Translations under genes and position numbers: made by a program | The notes under the pieces: generated by a model | What the model was told of the DNA's origin: nothing | The model's database searches: none | The model's input: the letters and a program-made list of their open reading frames with translations, nothing else | Shown here: piece by piece, positions 38,053 to 51,100 of the stretch | Layout of the letters: the number at the start of each line of letters is the position of its first letter | Numbering within the stretch: the first letter of the stretch is position 1 | From: Phytoseiulus persimilis | Lineage: Eukaryota; Arthropoda; Arachnida; Mesostigmata; Phytoseiidae | Direction: 5' to 3' | DNA: 64,000 bases | NCBI GenBank assembly: GCA_037576195.1 | Contig: CM075102.1 | Span: 21,510,745-21,574,744 of the forward strand

Positions 38053-39619
38053 ACGCCGTGAATGCTTGTACAGGCACCGTGCACAGCGCTGGCCGCGGGC
38101 AGGCATCGCAAGCTATAAGTCCTCAGTGTATATACTATAGGGTCATGCCATACAGGGCGGTATCTCGAGAATCCCGACCGCGAGACAGCTGATCAGCTTC
38201 GAACATGGCGGGCCTCAATGCAGGGAAAGAGAACCAAAAAGAGACGCGTGCATGAAGTTGAGACTTTAGAGATTCGCTGACACGCAACCGTTCCGTGGAA
38301 CAAACGCAGGAAACTATTTATTTCATAGATTGTTGCGTGAGGATTGCTAATTTATGATCCCACACGAATGTTATGTGAAATGTTGCTGAAAACAAAGAAA
38401 ATTTATGGTTATCCCAAGAGGAATCCGCGAAATTCCGGAATGATTTTTTAAAAACATCCACTTCCGAAAGCAGGAACCGAGAGAAACCGACGGTTGAGGG
38501 AGTGACGAAACAGTTCGTCCGTATATTAAGTACTCGATCCTTGATTTATTTTTTGCGTGATCAAACGACAATCGCACGAGAACGTGGTAGGTGTTCGTTG
38601 CTCTCAGCACAGAAAGAAAAATTGTTTCCTATGGAACGAACAACCAGCATGCAGATGGGATAACTCCTGGAGCCTCGCTCGCATACCAACGGAATCTCGT
38701 TCTCAAGCGCTGCATGTTTATTCTAGATTGAGTGCCTGGCACGAATCTTCGAGGTTGGCTCAAAGAGTTCCGCACTGGGTTCGTTCTTTTGAATCCATAC
38801 ACCAATCCGAAGCAGTCGATCCGCTTCTGAACACATTCATTGACTCGCCAGAGAGCTAGTGACACTTTTTTGTTTCTTCACGTATCAACACTTTTGATTC
38901 CCGTTGGTTTTCTCTTCAATAAGACAATCTAAGACAGTCATTCGCAACCGACGGCGGAGTATTTTCTCGCCTTGGTTCTACCGGGGAAAAGAGGACTGGG
39001 GGGAGAGGGGAGAGATGGTACGGCTAGAAAAGTTCGCGGACGGGAAAAAAATCCAGGTTGACATCATGAGGACCGTTGTTGGCTTCCCGACAACAGGGTC
39101 TGTGTTCGGGCGAGAGCTTTCTCTGCTGACGTTGCGGGAAATTCAGATCTTTTGTTTGTCACATCATCAGATGAAGCGGTCGGAAATGCCGAACCGTTTG
39201 AAGGGTTGTACTACGGATATACCGCCGATTGATTTCCAGAACAGATCTTGACTGCATTCCATCAATCACCATGGGAACCCCTCTTCTCTCAGTCTATGCA
39301 GTACCTCGAAGTGAAAGTAGCCGGGCGTATAAAGTGGCGTACCGGGTAACTCAAAAATGACTACTGGATGGGGAGTAATTTCGATGAGACGGGTGTCGAC
39401 TCCGGAGGAAAATAATCGATTTGTGCACTTATGTCGATGGGTTGGTTTTGCGGTTGCACTCAGGCTGCTTGGATCAAACTTCACCCGGCCCAGCCTACGC
39501 CTTCAAACTAGAATCGTCTCTTTCTCCACCCAAAATTAATTTATAGGAGTTCCGAAACTCTGTAAAACTCCAACGTGTCTACCTACGAATGAACTTGATT
39601 GAGGTTTGGGGCTCGGGGT
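38053..39619. other. Convergent 3' intergenic region
   Basis: Lies between the stop codons of the protease homologue (+) and citrate synthase (-) and must hold both 3'-UTRs. No canonical AATAAA was found for either. There is an A/T-rich patch at 38.3-38.6 kb. Confidence 0.5.
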
Positions 39620-42600
39620 TTACTTCGCTCCGCAGAGCTTCATGAGACCGTCGGTGGTCATCGACTTGGGTCGCTCAATCGGCAGACCCAACGCACGGTC
39701 CCAGACAAGCGAAGACAGCACTCCGAGCGCGCGGGAAACTCCGAACAGGACGGTGTAGTATCCCATTTCCTTCATGCCTGTAAGCCACCGTAAAGAATCG
39801 AGCGTTAGTTGACGTCATCTCATTATCGTGCGCGAGACGGGGCAAAGGTTCCACAGGCGCCCTTGAACCGAGCGAGTGCGATCGCCAGCCCTCAGAGATA
39901 GGCTTGACCCATTCGGGATAGAGAAACTACCAAGTTACAACATAGAACCGAATGGGTGCTTGAATATTAGTAGCTCCGATTCATGGGCTGTGACAAGCTG
40001 CGGTGCAGTTTCCCGGGCGTCTGACGGCGCAGAAGAGAACGCTCGAAACCTACCGTAGTACTGCAGGAGAACTCCGGAGTGAGCGTCAACGTTGGGCCAT
40101 GGGTTCTTGACTTTGCCGAGCTGCAGGAGGATGTCAGGAACGATTTTGTAGATTTGTCCGACGAGCTTGAACATTGGGTCGTTGGGCAAGTGCTTCAGAG
40201 CGAACTCGCGCTGGCAAGTATAGCGAGGATCGGTCTTCCTCAACACAGCGTGGCCGTAACCAGGAACGACCTGGCCGCTCTTCAAAGTCTTCCAGACGAA
40301 GTCCTTGAGCTGTTCGTCAGAGACGTCTTTGCCGAGCTGTTGTTGGAGCTTCGTCAGCCAGACCAGCACTTCCTGGTTGGCGAGACCATGGAGTGGGCCT
40401 GCGAGACCATTCATACCGGCAGCCAGAGACAGATACGGATCGGAGAGTGCCGATCCCACCAGGTGAGTAGTGTGGGCTGACACGTTTCCTCCCTCGTGGT
40501 CTGAGTGAATGGTCAGGTAGAGGCGCATGAGCTCAGTGAATTGGGGCTCATTGTAGCCGAGCATTTTACAGAAGTTCGCCGACCAATCCTTGTCCCCATC
40601 GATGGGCGCAACCGACTCCCCATTGCGGTAGACGTTTTTGTAGATGATAGAAGCGATGGTTGGAAGTTTTGCGATGAGGTTCATCGAGTCATCGAAAGTG
40701 TGCTCCCAGTAGGTCATCTTGTTCACGCCCTGGAATCAGAGACTCGACTTAGAAATAAACTCCTCGCCATTGATCACAGGTCTTGTCGAGAGGTTACTCA
40801 ATCGAACCTCTCGCCACCCTTTCCCTCTTTCCCGGAGCGGAGCCTTCTCCGGGGTTCGGTCATAGTTAGATCCGTTAATTCCAAGCAATATTCATCCAGC
40901 AATTCATTGATCTCAAGGAGATTGGTGGGAAACCTGACGCGCAATGCTTGAGAGCGTGAGCTCAAGTCATAGTTATGAGGAGGAAATCGACGCCCGCTTC
41001 TGACCGTTCTCCGAGAACTCTCGCCGACAATTGTGGCTTCAACGTGAGCATCGAGCTAACTCCACCAATCAAGGAATATGGAGAGGAGGAAACCTCAAGG
41101 ATCTCGCTGAGTTCCAAGAGAACGAAATTCGATCTATTTATGGAACGAGTCTATGCCCAATCCGTGAAACATCCAGGTCAGGTGAACCATGTGACCACGA
41201 AAAAGCAGACCACGAACTCGCTCAAGCCGAGGTCGATTGAAAGCGCTGATATACCACCATGAACTCAGCCTACGCACATCATGCAACACGCCAATACGGG
41301 CAACGCGGAATCACCGTTTGTAATAATGATAACTTTCCGGAAGTTCGGCGAACTTTCGACTTGCAGTTCTGCTGCCGGAACTGAGTTTGGAGTCTATCAC
41401 CACGTTCTTTAGGCGGGCTAAACGTGGATTTTTGAGCTGTCAGAGAGGTCCACGCTCAAGGACCAGTGAATGCATTTCAAAGTCCGGCCTAGCGTCATTG
41501 TTCATAAACTTTGGACTGTCCTGTAAAGCTACCGCTGCTCGATCCCAGATCGATCACAAGCAGATGCAACCAAACGATGAAAAACATCATTATACCTCGT
41601 TGTAGGCTTTGACGAATTTCGACTCAGTATTGCACGCCGTGATGGCTGCGGACAACTGGCTCATCGGGTGGACGTTGGCGGGCAGGTTGTTGAGGAGATT
41701 CACCACGTGTGAAGGGAGATCGGCTTGTTGAGCCCACGCCTTCGAGACGGATTTTACTTGAGCCTCGCTGGGGATGTGACCGGTCAGGAGGAGCCAGAAC
41801 AGTCCTTCGGGGAGGGGTTCTTCGCCTCCAGGAGCCTTGGGAAGCTTCTCACGGAGCTGGGGGATGGTGTAACCTCTGCAAAATAATCTCATTATTCCGT
41901 GAGCGGGATCTCCCTGGAAAATCTCCCTTGAGTAAGATTTCCAGCATTCTCAAGCCTGTTCGGTCCTAAAACAGAAAATCCACTCTGTACTCAATAGGAT
42001 CGAACCTGAAACTGATACCCTCTTCAGGGTCCAGGTGGGAGGTTTCCGTGACGAGACCCTTGATGCCTCGCATTCCTCCGTACATCATGTCGACGGTGAC
42101 TTCACCGACGGTCTGGTTTCCGAACTTCTGCCGGAACTCCTTTACACGGACCCGCTCGTGAGCGATCTTGTCGGCCAGAATGGCTTTCAGATCCTGGAAA
42201 CACCGATCGTTCCGTTACTCTCAAAGTTTCGCCTCAAAAGTCGCGGAAGCGAAGCGTCTCCTGATGAGATACCCCAGTACCATGAAGGTTCACTCGAGCT
42301 TTCTCCGCGGGGGGAGGGATGACGACATTTTGCGGACTACAAGACGAACTTCGCATCGAGAACTGAATTAGGTATGATCGACATCTTCTAGTCCCGTTGA
42401 TAGATTTACGACGAGTGGGTTACATCAGGTAGTGTTTACAACATGAAGAAGTGCGGGAGTGAGCTAAGCGTTTTATTGCTTTACAATGCGAAAACCTCGA
42501 ATCCGGAAAACTTTGTTTCCTTTCCTCTGGATCGACACATTATATTATAGATTAGTTCCGGCGCAGTCCTTTTGAAGCTTCCCCGCCAATTTCGGAATTC

Positions 42601-44004
42601 ATCACCAGGACAGTATCGTTACGATCATGGAACTAGAGTACCATCCTAGCTCCCGAGGAGTGATACACCGAGGCGGCACCCGGCCAGACCTGCTGGGTCA
42701 TTCATCGACACTCCGGCCTCTGGGAAGTCAGCTGCTTCTCGTGACATCTGCTATAATCTAGTCGGGTCACTCTGCAAACCCGCGAGAGCCGCCATGGACT
42801 CCGCGGTTTCGACTAGAGCCGATGCGCTCTTCGCAGCCGTTCGGAAGCTGTGAGTTGACATCCTCTCGAGCATCTTTCACAATACATAAGCCCGTTTGTC
42901 GAAGAGAGATCATTGACCTTGAACAACCTTGGCAGCGACACCGGCAGAGCTCCGAACGGAACACTTCTCCGAAACAACATAGAAAAACTGTCACGTGGCC
43001 GCTACAGTGGATGTTGTCGAAGAAGCCGACGCGAGCGGCCGCTACTTTCGCCGAAGCAGAACAACAGATTCACGCGGCCGGCTTCACGTTCTCATCCGTT
43101 TCTGAACACAACCCGCTCGAGGAAAACCAATATTCAGAACGTCACTTGCAAATCACTGACGGTCATCGACAGAGAAATCTGCGGAAGCGTTTCGCAGCTT
43201 ACTGGAACTTCCACTGATAGCTGGAAATCAGACAACGGAGCTGAATAGGAACTCCGCGAGATCAAGTCGATTGGAATAAAAAATCGAGTTACGGAATGCT
43301 AGTGTGTTCACAAAAACGTCCACAATTTGATGGCCGAGTCAGGAGGCCACGCGGACGATCGACCCTCGATCAACAGACGTCTATCGGGTTCGATAATCGT
43401 CGTCGACATGGAATCTCACGCATACAGAATCTATGCTCGAGTTCATTTCACTTCTCGAGGTACTTACGGTCGAGTCGGCCGAAATGTTCCTTGAGGACAT
43501 GCATAAAGCAGCCGGGAGCCTCTGGAAAAAAGGAAAAAGATCAGAGTCCTGCCACTCATATGCCCTGACTTCGAACGGGTCGATCTGGATTTGAATGCTC
43601 ATAGATCGTGTATGTAGTCTACCGAGGACTTGAGGGCTCAACGGAACCGAAACACTACTGAGATGCACTCTGATCTAGAGCGAAATAGGCCACCACGAAC
43701 TACAAGGACGTTTGATGTCGAGGTCGCGGTGAAGACATGAGGACCGCCGTTCAAGAAACGCCGCAATCGTTCTACGGAACCCTGAGCGCTCGCTGTCTCA
43801 TTCCGATTCTAATCGCAGCAAGAGTACAGGATCCCTCTGATGACATAACGAAGTAGAAGTTTCAAGTCCGACACGAGCTTCCTGTCGAACGCGGGTTCGA
43901 ACCGCGGTACCCTCCGAATGTCCTCTGAGTATGGAGATCCGGGATCGAACGAATACCTGGTGGTACAGAGCCCTCGAAGTGGGGAGAAGACGGGACAAGG
44001 CCAT
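39620..44004 (-). CDS. Citrate synthase, mitochondrial
   Basis: Catalyses condensation of acetyl-CoA and oxaloacetate to citrate, the entry step of the TCA cycle, in the mitochondrial matrix. Six exons in transcript order are 44004-43957, 43521-43468, 42193-42006, 41875-41596, 40729-40054 and 39777-39620, with consistent phases (0, 0, 2, 0, 1). They give 467 residues, close to the animal norm of about 466. The first two exons, only 48 and 54 bp, encode an Arg/Ser-rich targeting peptide beginning [16 protein letters not shown]. The catalytic residues are present: His304 in GPLHG, His350 in VPGYGHAV and Asp405 in NVDAHSG. These equal His274, His320 and Asp375 of mature pig enzyme plus 30. The donor of intron 3 (GTTCGA) is weak but gives the conserved FRG junction. 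The protein ends at LCGAK. The gene converges with the protease homologue to its left. Confidence 0.97.
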
Positions 44005-44903
44005 GGTAATCCCAAAGTTCAATCAAGTTCACCAGAAAAATCTGTTCACACTGCTGCCGGTCGCGGTCTCCGCAAGACTGTCTTGCAGCTCGAATAGATG
44101 ACCCGCTGCTTGTCCGAACTGTTGCTTGTTATCTTTGCCAGCAGCAGGCGCTCTTTTGTGCCGCGAAGTTAGGCGCCACTTTTCAAAAATAGCTCAGCAG
44201 CCCAAAACTGCAACCGTCATCCCCGGCTGAGACTACGGGCATACTTGCCAGCCGGTACCGATGCTTTGCGGAGGGTTATGTCTCGGATTATCGTTTCGAG
44301 TAGATCAACGTGCTTAGACCGCAGTGAACTTTCCCCTTAGCGTCAACGATGACGCTTCTTTCAGTCATTGTGACGCGACCCGATTCTGGCGCATACCTCG
44401 AGCATCAGCGAGAATCAGACTACCATGCTTGTCCTCCGATGAGGTTAAATGAGTCAATCATACGTAATCAATCTTCACTTCCAGGCAGCAGCTTTTCGGA
44501 TTTGATCTACGGAATTCGATTTTCTCCGAGCCGAGCACGGCCTTGCCAACTCCTCAAACAATTGTTGACATGAGACAGGCGTCTGATTGGCTCAGTCTAT
44601 ATTTCTAAAGATAGCTCTTTTTCTTACGTCACCACATTCCCTTTGGGCTCTGAATCGGTCGTTCACGGACGTCTATCTTGTACATTCGGCCTAAAACCAA
44701 CGAATGACGACAGTGTTGCTGATGACACCAGGTGAGCTTCGGAGGCCGGTGGCGTAGGTTTCATGAATGGTCGACCTCCGAGATCGCTCCCGACAGGCAA
44801 CAGTTCCTCTCTTTTCAGCCGGATCAACTCCGACCGTTTGTTATCATGGCAGAGTGTCACAAGAGTCCCAAAGAGTGCGTTGAATCGAACGCGTTCTGTC
44901 CGC

Positions 44904-44937
44904 GTTCTAGTACTCCTGGGGTTCTAGTACTCCTCTC
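44904..44937 (+). repeat. Short tandem direct repeat
   Basis: GTTCTAGTACTCCT occurs twice, four bases apart. No function is suggested. Confidence 0.7.
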
Positions 44938-46229
44938 TAGTCGGGCCCGAGGGCGAAAATATGAGACATAGCTGTTGTGTGGCGTGATACACTCACTCGA
45001 TACGCCGTTTAGCGCACCTATACTTCTGAGAATTTTATGGCGTTGATTATTCCCACCAAATCCCCACTTGTACGCGGAGGGGAGCGGTACACGGAGCGTT
45101 TGCGCCTCCGCCCCGGATCTCCCCCCCGCCACAGCCATGCGGGCCAGAGATCAGGGGAAAGAAGCTGAGGAGGCGGGAATCTGGGAGGGAAAATGACGCC
45201 GAGTCCGTAACCGAATGGGAGCTCGATTCATCTCAGTTTAAGTATGCGTAGATTGCCCACATCGAGCTATTCGATGACTTCAGTGACTGATGGAGCCAGC
45301 CCATTGAATTGAACTGTTTTTCAAGCAACCACTCGCAGAACTGAGCTAGGTGAGATACAGGTGAGAGGTCCTGCTTTGACTAATGTTATGCCGATACTAC
45401 CGGAGGGGTTGCCCGCGAAAACGTCTTGTTTCCCCGACTCTAAGAGAGGCGGAAGGTGTCGGGGACGGGCAACGTTGTCCATGTTCTCAAGTTCCCACAA
45501 GCAACAACTTAGCATGGTGTTTGGGGCGTAATGCGTCTTCACGTGCGAAGAGCATGTTCATTGAGCGAAGGCCGCTTCGTCTGTCTGTTCATTGATTAGA
45601 CATCCTGGTGCATTCCTGAGAAGTCTTTTTGGTAATTCCGTCTGGTTCTCAGATGAAGGACGAGGAATATGTCTCGAACCGTCCATTTTATCGTCAACTG
45701 GAAATGGCGAATAGAGCGGAGACGTCGATAAATGCAGGAACCTTGTTCCTTCCAAGCTACTCCTCGGGCGAGCGGGGAAATGAGGAGGCGGAGGGTCACT
45801 ACTCATCCAGATCGCCCCTGAGCGCGGCTCGGACAAGATAAGACTGAAATGACCATATCTCTTGCGTTACACTCACTCCCTTAGGGTTCTTATTTAATTT
45901 TGCTGGTTCAGCTTCCTCTGTCCGCTCGACTTGGCGTTCCTCGACGCAACTTCGGATCGACGTTTTTGGAAACACGGCATGATCCGCAGCCGAGCGTCAC
46001 GTGGCTGACTAGGTCGTAGGCAGCGACACTATCCACGAGAACGACCGTGGTCCGTGGTCGGTGAGACATCGCATTTCAGCGGTTGGAATCCGCTGTCACC
46101 CAAAGACGAGCCAATTTGAGATGCCACATGGCACAATTTATAACTGGGCTCGAAGCTTCGAAAAGAAGCCTGAAATTGGATCATATGACATGTTTTCGAA
46201 ACCTTGAACCCGGTATCTAAAATTGGCAC

Positions 46230-46345
46230 GTTTTTTGGGGGAGGTGGGGCATTTTTGGAGAGGGCCCATATTTCTCCTATTCACTCAGCACAGAGGGCTA
46301 AAAATGGAAACTTCTGAAGTCGATATCTCCGCTCGGCAGCGGCCG
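46230..46345. repeat. Possible distant relative of the fold-back arm
   Basis: GGCCCATATTTC, then TATCTCCGCTC, GCGGCCGA and a poly-T follow in the same order and rough spacing as in the fold-back arms at 17.9 and 18.3 kb. Identity between these anchors is low. A second short match, CTCGGCCATTA, occurs at about 46776. The 46.0-46.9-kb stretch may be repeat-derived. Confidence 0.25.
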
Positions 46346-48185
46346 AATCACTCAATTTTTTATTGAAACAGCTTGATTTTCGACAAACTTTATGATTCCG
46401 AAGAGAAGACAGGGGTCATAATCTTGGTTTCGCCGGAATCGAAGAATCGCGGTTTTCCGATTTTCGACCCACGCGATCTTCGGGATGAACAACTTGCCTG
46501 TGAGTAAGCGAAGCGCGGGACAGCAGCGGGGCGTGATAGTCTGGGAGGATGCCGCCCCGTACAATAGTGACGGAAACGCCGTCTTTTGAACTCATAGGGA
46601 AGAACATGCGCGGATGGCTGTCTGAAGGCCCCACCAAGAACTTCCACTCAGTTCATCTCCGACGGCGTTTCTCTCAGAAACCAAATTCTCATTCTGAGAG
46701 GAGCAAATCCCTATACTGGGGAGGGCATCCTTCCGACAACAATGCCGAATGGCCGCCGTCGGGGCATGCCGTACCTCGGCCATTACTAGCGGAAGTTTAA
46801 GGCCCACTACGTTTCACTCGAACATGGCCTAAAATATGAGTATCTTCCCGCTTGAGAATCTTTGAAGGTTGGTTCAGCGATGTCACGGGTCTGCGCGACC
46901 TGTGTTACTGAAGCGGGAGGGTCCTTCACGTTCATATCCGGATGACGTTCCACGGATGAGGTCTTCTAATCAATGGTTGTGGATTTTGAGCTCCACTAGG
47001 AGAAGGAAAACACTCGATTTTTCGCGGGTTTTTGAAAAATATACAGTAGTTGTCATCTGTTTATTTGATCTGCTCTGCTAGGATGTTATTGAACGGTATA
47101 AAACCTGCAAACAAATCATGTAACGTTAACGCTATGGGTTGCTGCAACTGCTGCAAGAATCAAGTTGTCTCCGCGGAGTCCGTGGGCTGCTGCTCCACCA
47201 TAGTGACGCTCCATGACGAGCGATGTCAGAGCGCATTGTAACATTGAGTACATGATTTCCTCGTTTCATCGATCGATTCTCTCTCCCCCTGATTCGACCC
47301 TTGATCCATCTGAGTATTTACATGTCGTTTCGTGCCGCGAAATTCATCTCAGCAATCGAGATCAATAGTTTGAGTGAAGGATTCCAAAGACAACTCAAGT
47401 GTCAGCGAGAGAGGAGAGAGACCCGCCGAGCATGCTTGTTTTTGATTTACAAATGAGGAGCAGTGGTCCTGCCCGTTGCATGATGTCGAGAGAAACGCGA
47501 AGTTTCCCATCGACAGATCAGAGAAGCACCGATGTGGTATTCACTTCGAAGGAATACGAGAAGAAGAAGGTTTCGTCAAGAGAGATTACTGCGTCTGGTC
47601 AATCCGTTGCATATTTTGCACGCTTGAGACTTCAATGAAGTGCTGTCGTTGTATCTAAAGGGTCCGTCACTGTATCACTTGTTTACATTTCCTCACACTC
47701 CACTTGATTTTTCTTCCCGTTTGTGGACCCCGTCGAAAACTCTCCTATGGTCAAAGCTCGTTGTTTCCAATGATCTCGAATCGTCCGATTTTTTTTTAGA
47801 TCACCCTCCAAATATTCGGACGCTGTCCCAGAGTCTTTCCGTATCGGTTTCGGCGGGTGAACTCATTTGGAGGATTACCGGAATTCTCCTTTAATTCGCA
47901 TGCTTGGTGCGCCAAAGTCCACTCAGCCGCGCCTCTGGAAGTCAAACTACAAACGACTCGCAACATTCGACAGTTGTTACGCCATAAGAGTATACGCTCT
48001 GCCATGAGAGTTCGCATTCTTTCTCCGGGTTTTTACCTAGGGCTTGTGTACACATTTTTACATGCCAAGCTTCCCGCAACAACTTTCGACAAGCACATCA
48101 ATGCGTTGTGGAGGGGAAGCTCCTTGCTTTGAGAGATCAACTCTTATCATAAATTAAACGCTGACTTGTCGTTCGTTCTCGCGGC

Positions 48186-51100
48186 TCACATCATGACCTG
48201 TCCCTGTTTTTTGATGAAATCATCTCGGATCGTGTTCACCGAGTTGAAGATCGTTTTGAAATTTGGCCGGCTGTTCGGTTTCGGGTTCCAACAGGCTCTC
48301 ATGAGCGCGTAAACCGACGTCGGTGTGCCGTCAGGACAGGTGAGGATGTTGCCTTCCTTCACGTAGCTGCAAAAAAAGGCAATATTGTATCCGACCAATC
48401 AGATGATTCCGCGCCAACACCAGGATCCGCTGAGCTAATCCAGTGACCGAGTCAATGAACAATCATATTACGGAGACGCCAGCAACGGAAGTGCCCTCGA
48501 AAACGATGAAATCACGGTCAGCTGCTAACGCTCGACCGGCCGGAGTCGTATTTCCGGGAAAACATCCCACGGCCCCGAACGCTGTTCGGCCTTCGTCCGC
48601 GGGCCTCGCCAGGAATAGGATGGCAACTCACCGAACGACTTCTTCGTGGGTTTTCCCGAAATACGGCTGCATTCCGAAAGAGAATATTTCCCAAAGGACG
48701 ACGCCGAAAGCCCAGATGTCACTCTCGACGGTAAACCGATTATAGAGGATGGCTTCGAGCGGCATCCATCGAATCGGGACTGCGTCGTGTTCACTCCCTG
48801 CAACGGGTTAAGGACATAGGGTTACCCATTGCCCCATCCGCCTGAGCATGATTATTCCGGATTCGGCGTGTTAGCTATATTTTCCTCTACGGTCGCTGTA
48901 GTTTGAGAGGTGAAGTCGGATTTCGAAACTTCATCCTGATCCTACCCTTATAGTAATTCGCTGTGTAGATTTTTTGTGACAAGCCGAAATCCGATATCTT
49001 GACTGTCATGTCTTCTGAGATGAGACAGTTCCTCGTCGCCAAATCTCGATGAACAAACTTCATGTCGGACAGGTAAACCATGCCAGCAGCGATTTGGGCC
49101 GCAAGATCGAGCTGATCGAGAGTATTGAGGTGCGAATCTGTGAAAACGTTCGTCGAGCCCGATCGCACGATGTAGTTCGACGGTGAGCACGATCGGAGGA
49201 ACTCCTTGAGATCGCCGCGCTCCATGTACTCGAAGACGAGGCACATCGGGCTTCCGATGCAGCAAACGCCGAGCAGCTTCACGATGTTCGGGTGTTGGAA
49301 CTCCGCCATGAGGCAAGCCTCTCTCTCGAAGTCCTGCAGGAGCTCGTCGGAGGCGTTGTCCTTGAGCATTTTGACGGCGACGATGGTGAAGTCTTCTCCT
49401 TTACGGATGTTGGGCGCCTTCGCCTGGAACACTCTTCCGAACGCCCCTTGGCCCAAGTCTCGAATGTAAACGATATCGTTGCGGGGATACTCGAGTTTTT
49501 CGAGCTTTGGGTTGAGCTTGGCTTCGGTCTGGTGGTAGGTGAGATTCGACGGCAGCTTCGTGAGGTCGATGTCTACCATGCTGCACAGTCCGACGGAGTT
49601 GCCTGGGGAATCCAAACAAATTTAGACTCTCGACCCGAGCACGGAAGCCGGTGGGTTTTCAAAGAAAGGTCCCGGTGAACTTCAAGAAGGATATTCTTGA
49701 ATCTCGTAGAGATCCTGGCCCGCCGCAGTGAATCCCTGAACGCATCAACGTGAGCATTATGCATGGACATGAAAACGAGGAAAACATGGAGCCGCGCTCG
49801 CGAACCTATCGAGAGATCCACCGAGACTCGAACGCTTGCGGGTGTATATGTAGACATAAAAATAGAGGAAACTCGAGCTCACCGTTGGGCGCAGCGTAGA
49901 CCGTGGTGTTGTGAACCGACGAACTGACAGAACGGGGCTTGGAGAATGCGATTTTCTTGCAAAGGAGACAAAGCAGGAAGATGAAGAGGAGAGCTCCAAC
50001 CCCGACAGCTGCAGCCATGGCGATCACGGGCGGTGTGAGCACTAGAGGATGCCCACCCGGAAGCAAAAACACATCGCTGCGGGTTGGCTCCGGCGTCGAT
50101 ACGATTGAGCTGATGTTCTCTGTAAGGTTCGGAGACTTTCTCAATTCCTCTCTTTCTTCGTTTCGTTGGATTTTTCCCGTTCAACCTCGATATCGGATAA
50201 CGATGCAGAGTGTCTACGCCAATGGAGATTCTTCCATGTTGGCATGAGTTGTGCGTTCTACCAGGGCACGAATAATCCGTCCAATGATCAATCTTTCACC
50301 AGCTCGAAGGCAATCTGAGCTTATCTCGCGAAGTTTCGACATGAATCGTTCTAATCCCGTTCAAGGACTGCATAATGAACCCGAGTCGCGCCAAGAACCC
50401 TCGAGAGACGAGGCGACGTTTGTTTCGGACGAGCCCTCAATATTTAATCGCGATTATGGCAATAATTACACATGGAGATGTCGTGCTCATAATAATGTTG
50501 CGTGTGCCTTAGGGCGCTCATTCGCCCGAAATTGGCTCTCGCCCGGTCCTCTCCCGGAGTGGGACTTCCTGCTGGCATACAGTGCCGACGTACAACACTT
50601 TTTAGTGACCGTATCGTCTCGGAATTCAGGCTCATCCCCCATGCAACAGAGGAGTGGAATGCTCAATGAGCTCTGCGAAGTCGAGTTCCCGTCGTCTCCC
50701 TGATCTCCAAACGCTGATTCTTTGGAGTCTTCGCACAGAAGATAAAACATGGCATATTGCTCCGCATGAGCTAAGCTGATGAAAGATAGCTCTTGGCACA
50801 TTAACCACGTCCACCCAGAGGGTGAAGCTGCTGATCGGCACGAACTGGGCAGGGCAGAGCCCTACTACGTCTAGATCAAGCTCGGAGCCGGGGGCCGAAA
50901 GAGAACGAGGAAACGTGCCCGCTTTCGAGAGGTCCTACTGATATACTGATGCACCGGCGATTGATCTCGCCTTCTTTCGTTTCCACCGCGATTGATCTGT
51001 ATTTCGGTAATTAAGGAAAGACATGTCATTACTCCTTACGCTACTATGGGCCCAGTGACGTTCGCCGCTGAACAATCTAGTAATTGATGTCTATACTTAA

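Larger units (their letters stand above)
44005..48185. other. Citrate synthase upstream region to kinase 3' end; no confident gene
   Basis: The citrate synthase promoter should lie just right of 44004. The kinase 3'-UTR should lie just left of 48186. Between them are the repeat-like 46.0-46.9-kb stretch and short open frames (for example 44857-45138 on -, starting MAVAGG) of uncertain meaning. Confidence 0.4.

Noticed and set aside
43890-43915. GCGGGTTCGAACCGCGG, like a tRNA T-arm
   Set aside because: It is a palindrome inside citrate synthase intron 1; stem and loop do not fit the 5-bp plus 7-nt T-arm and no cloverleaf forms.
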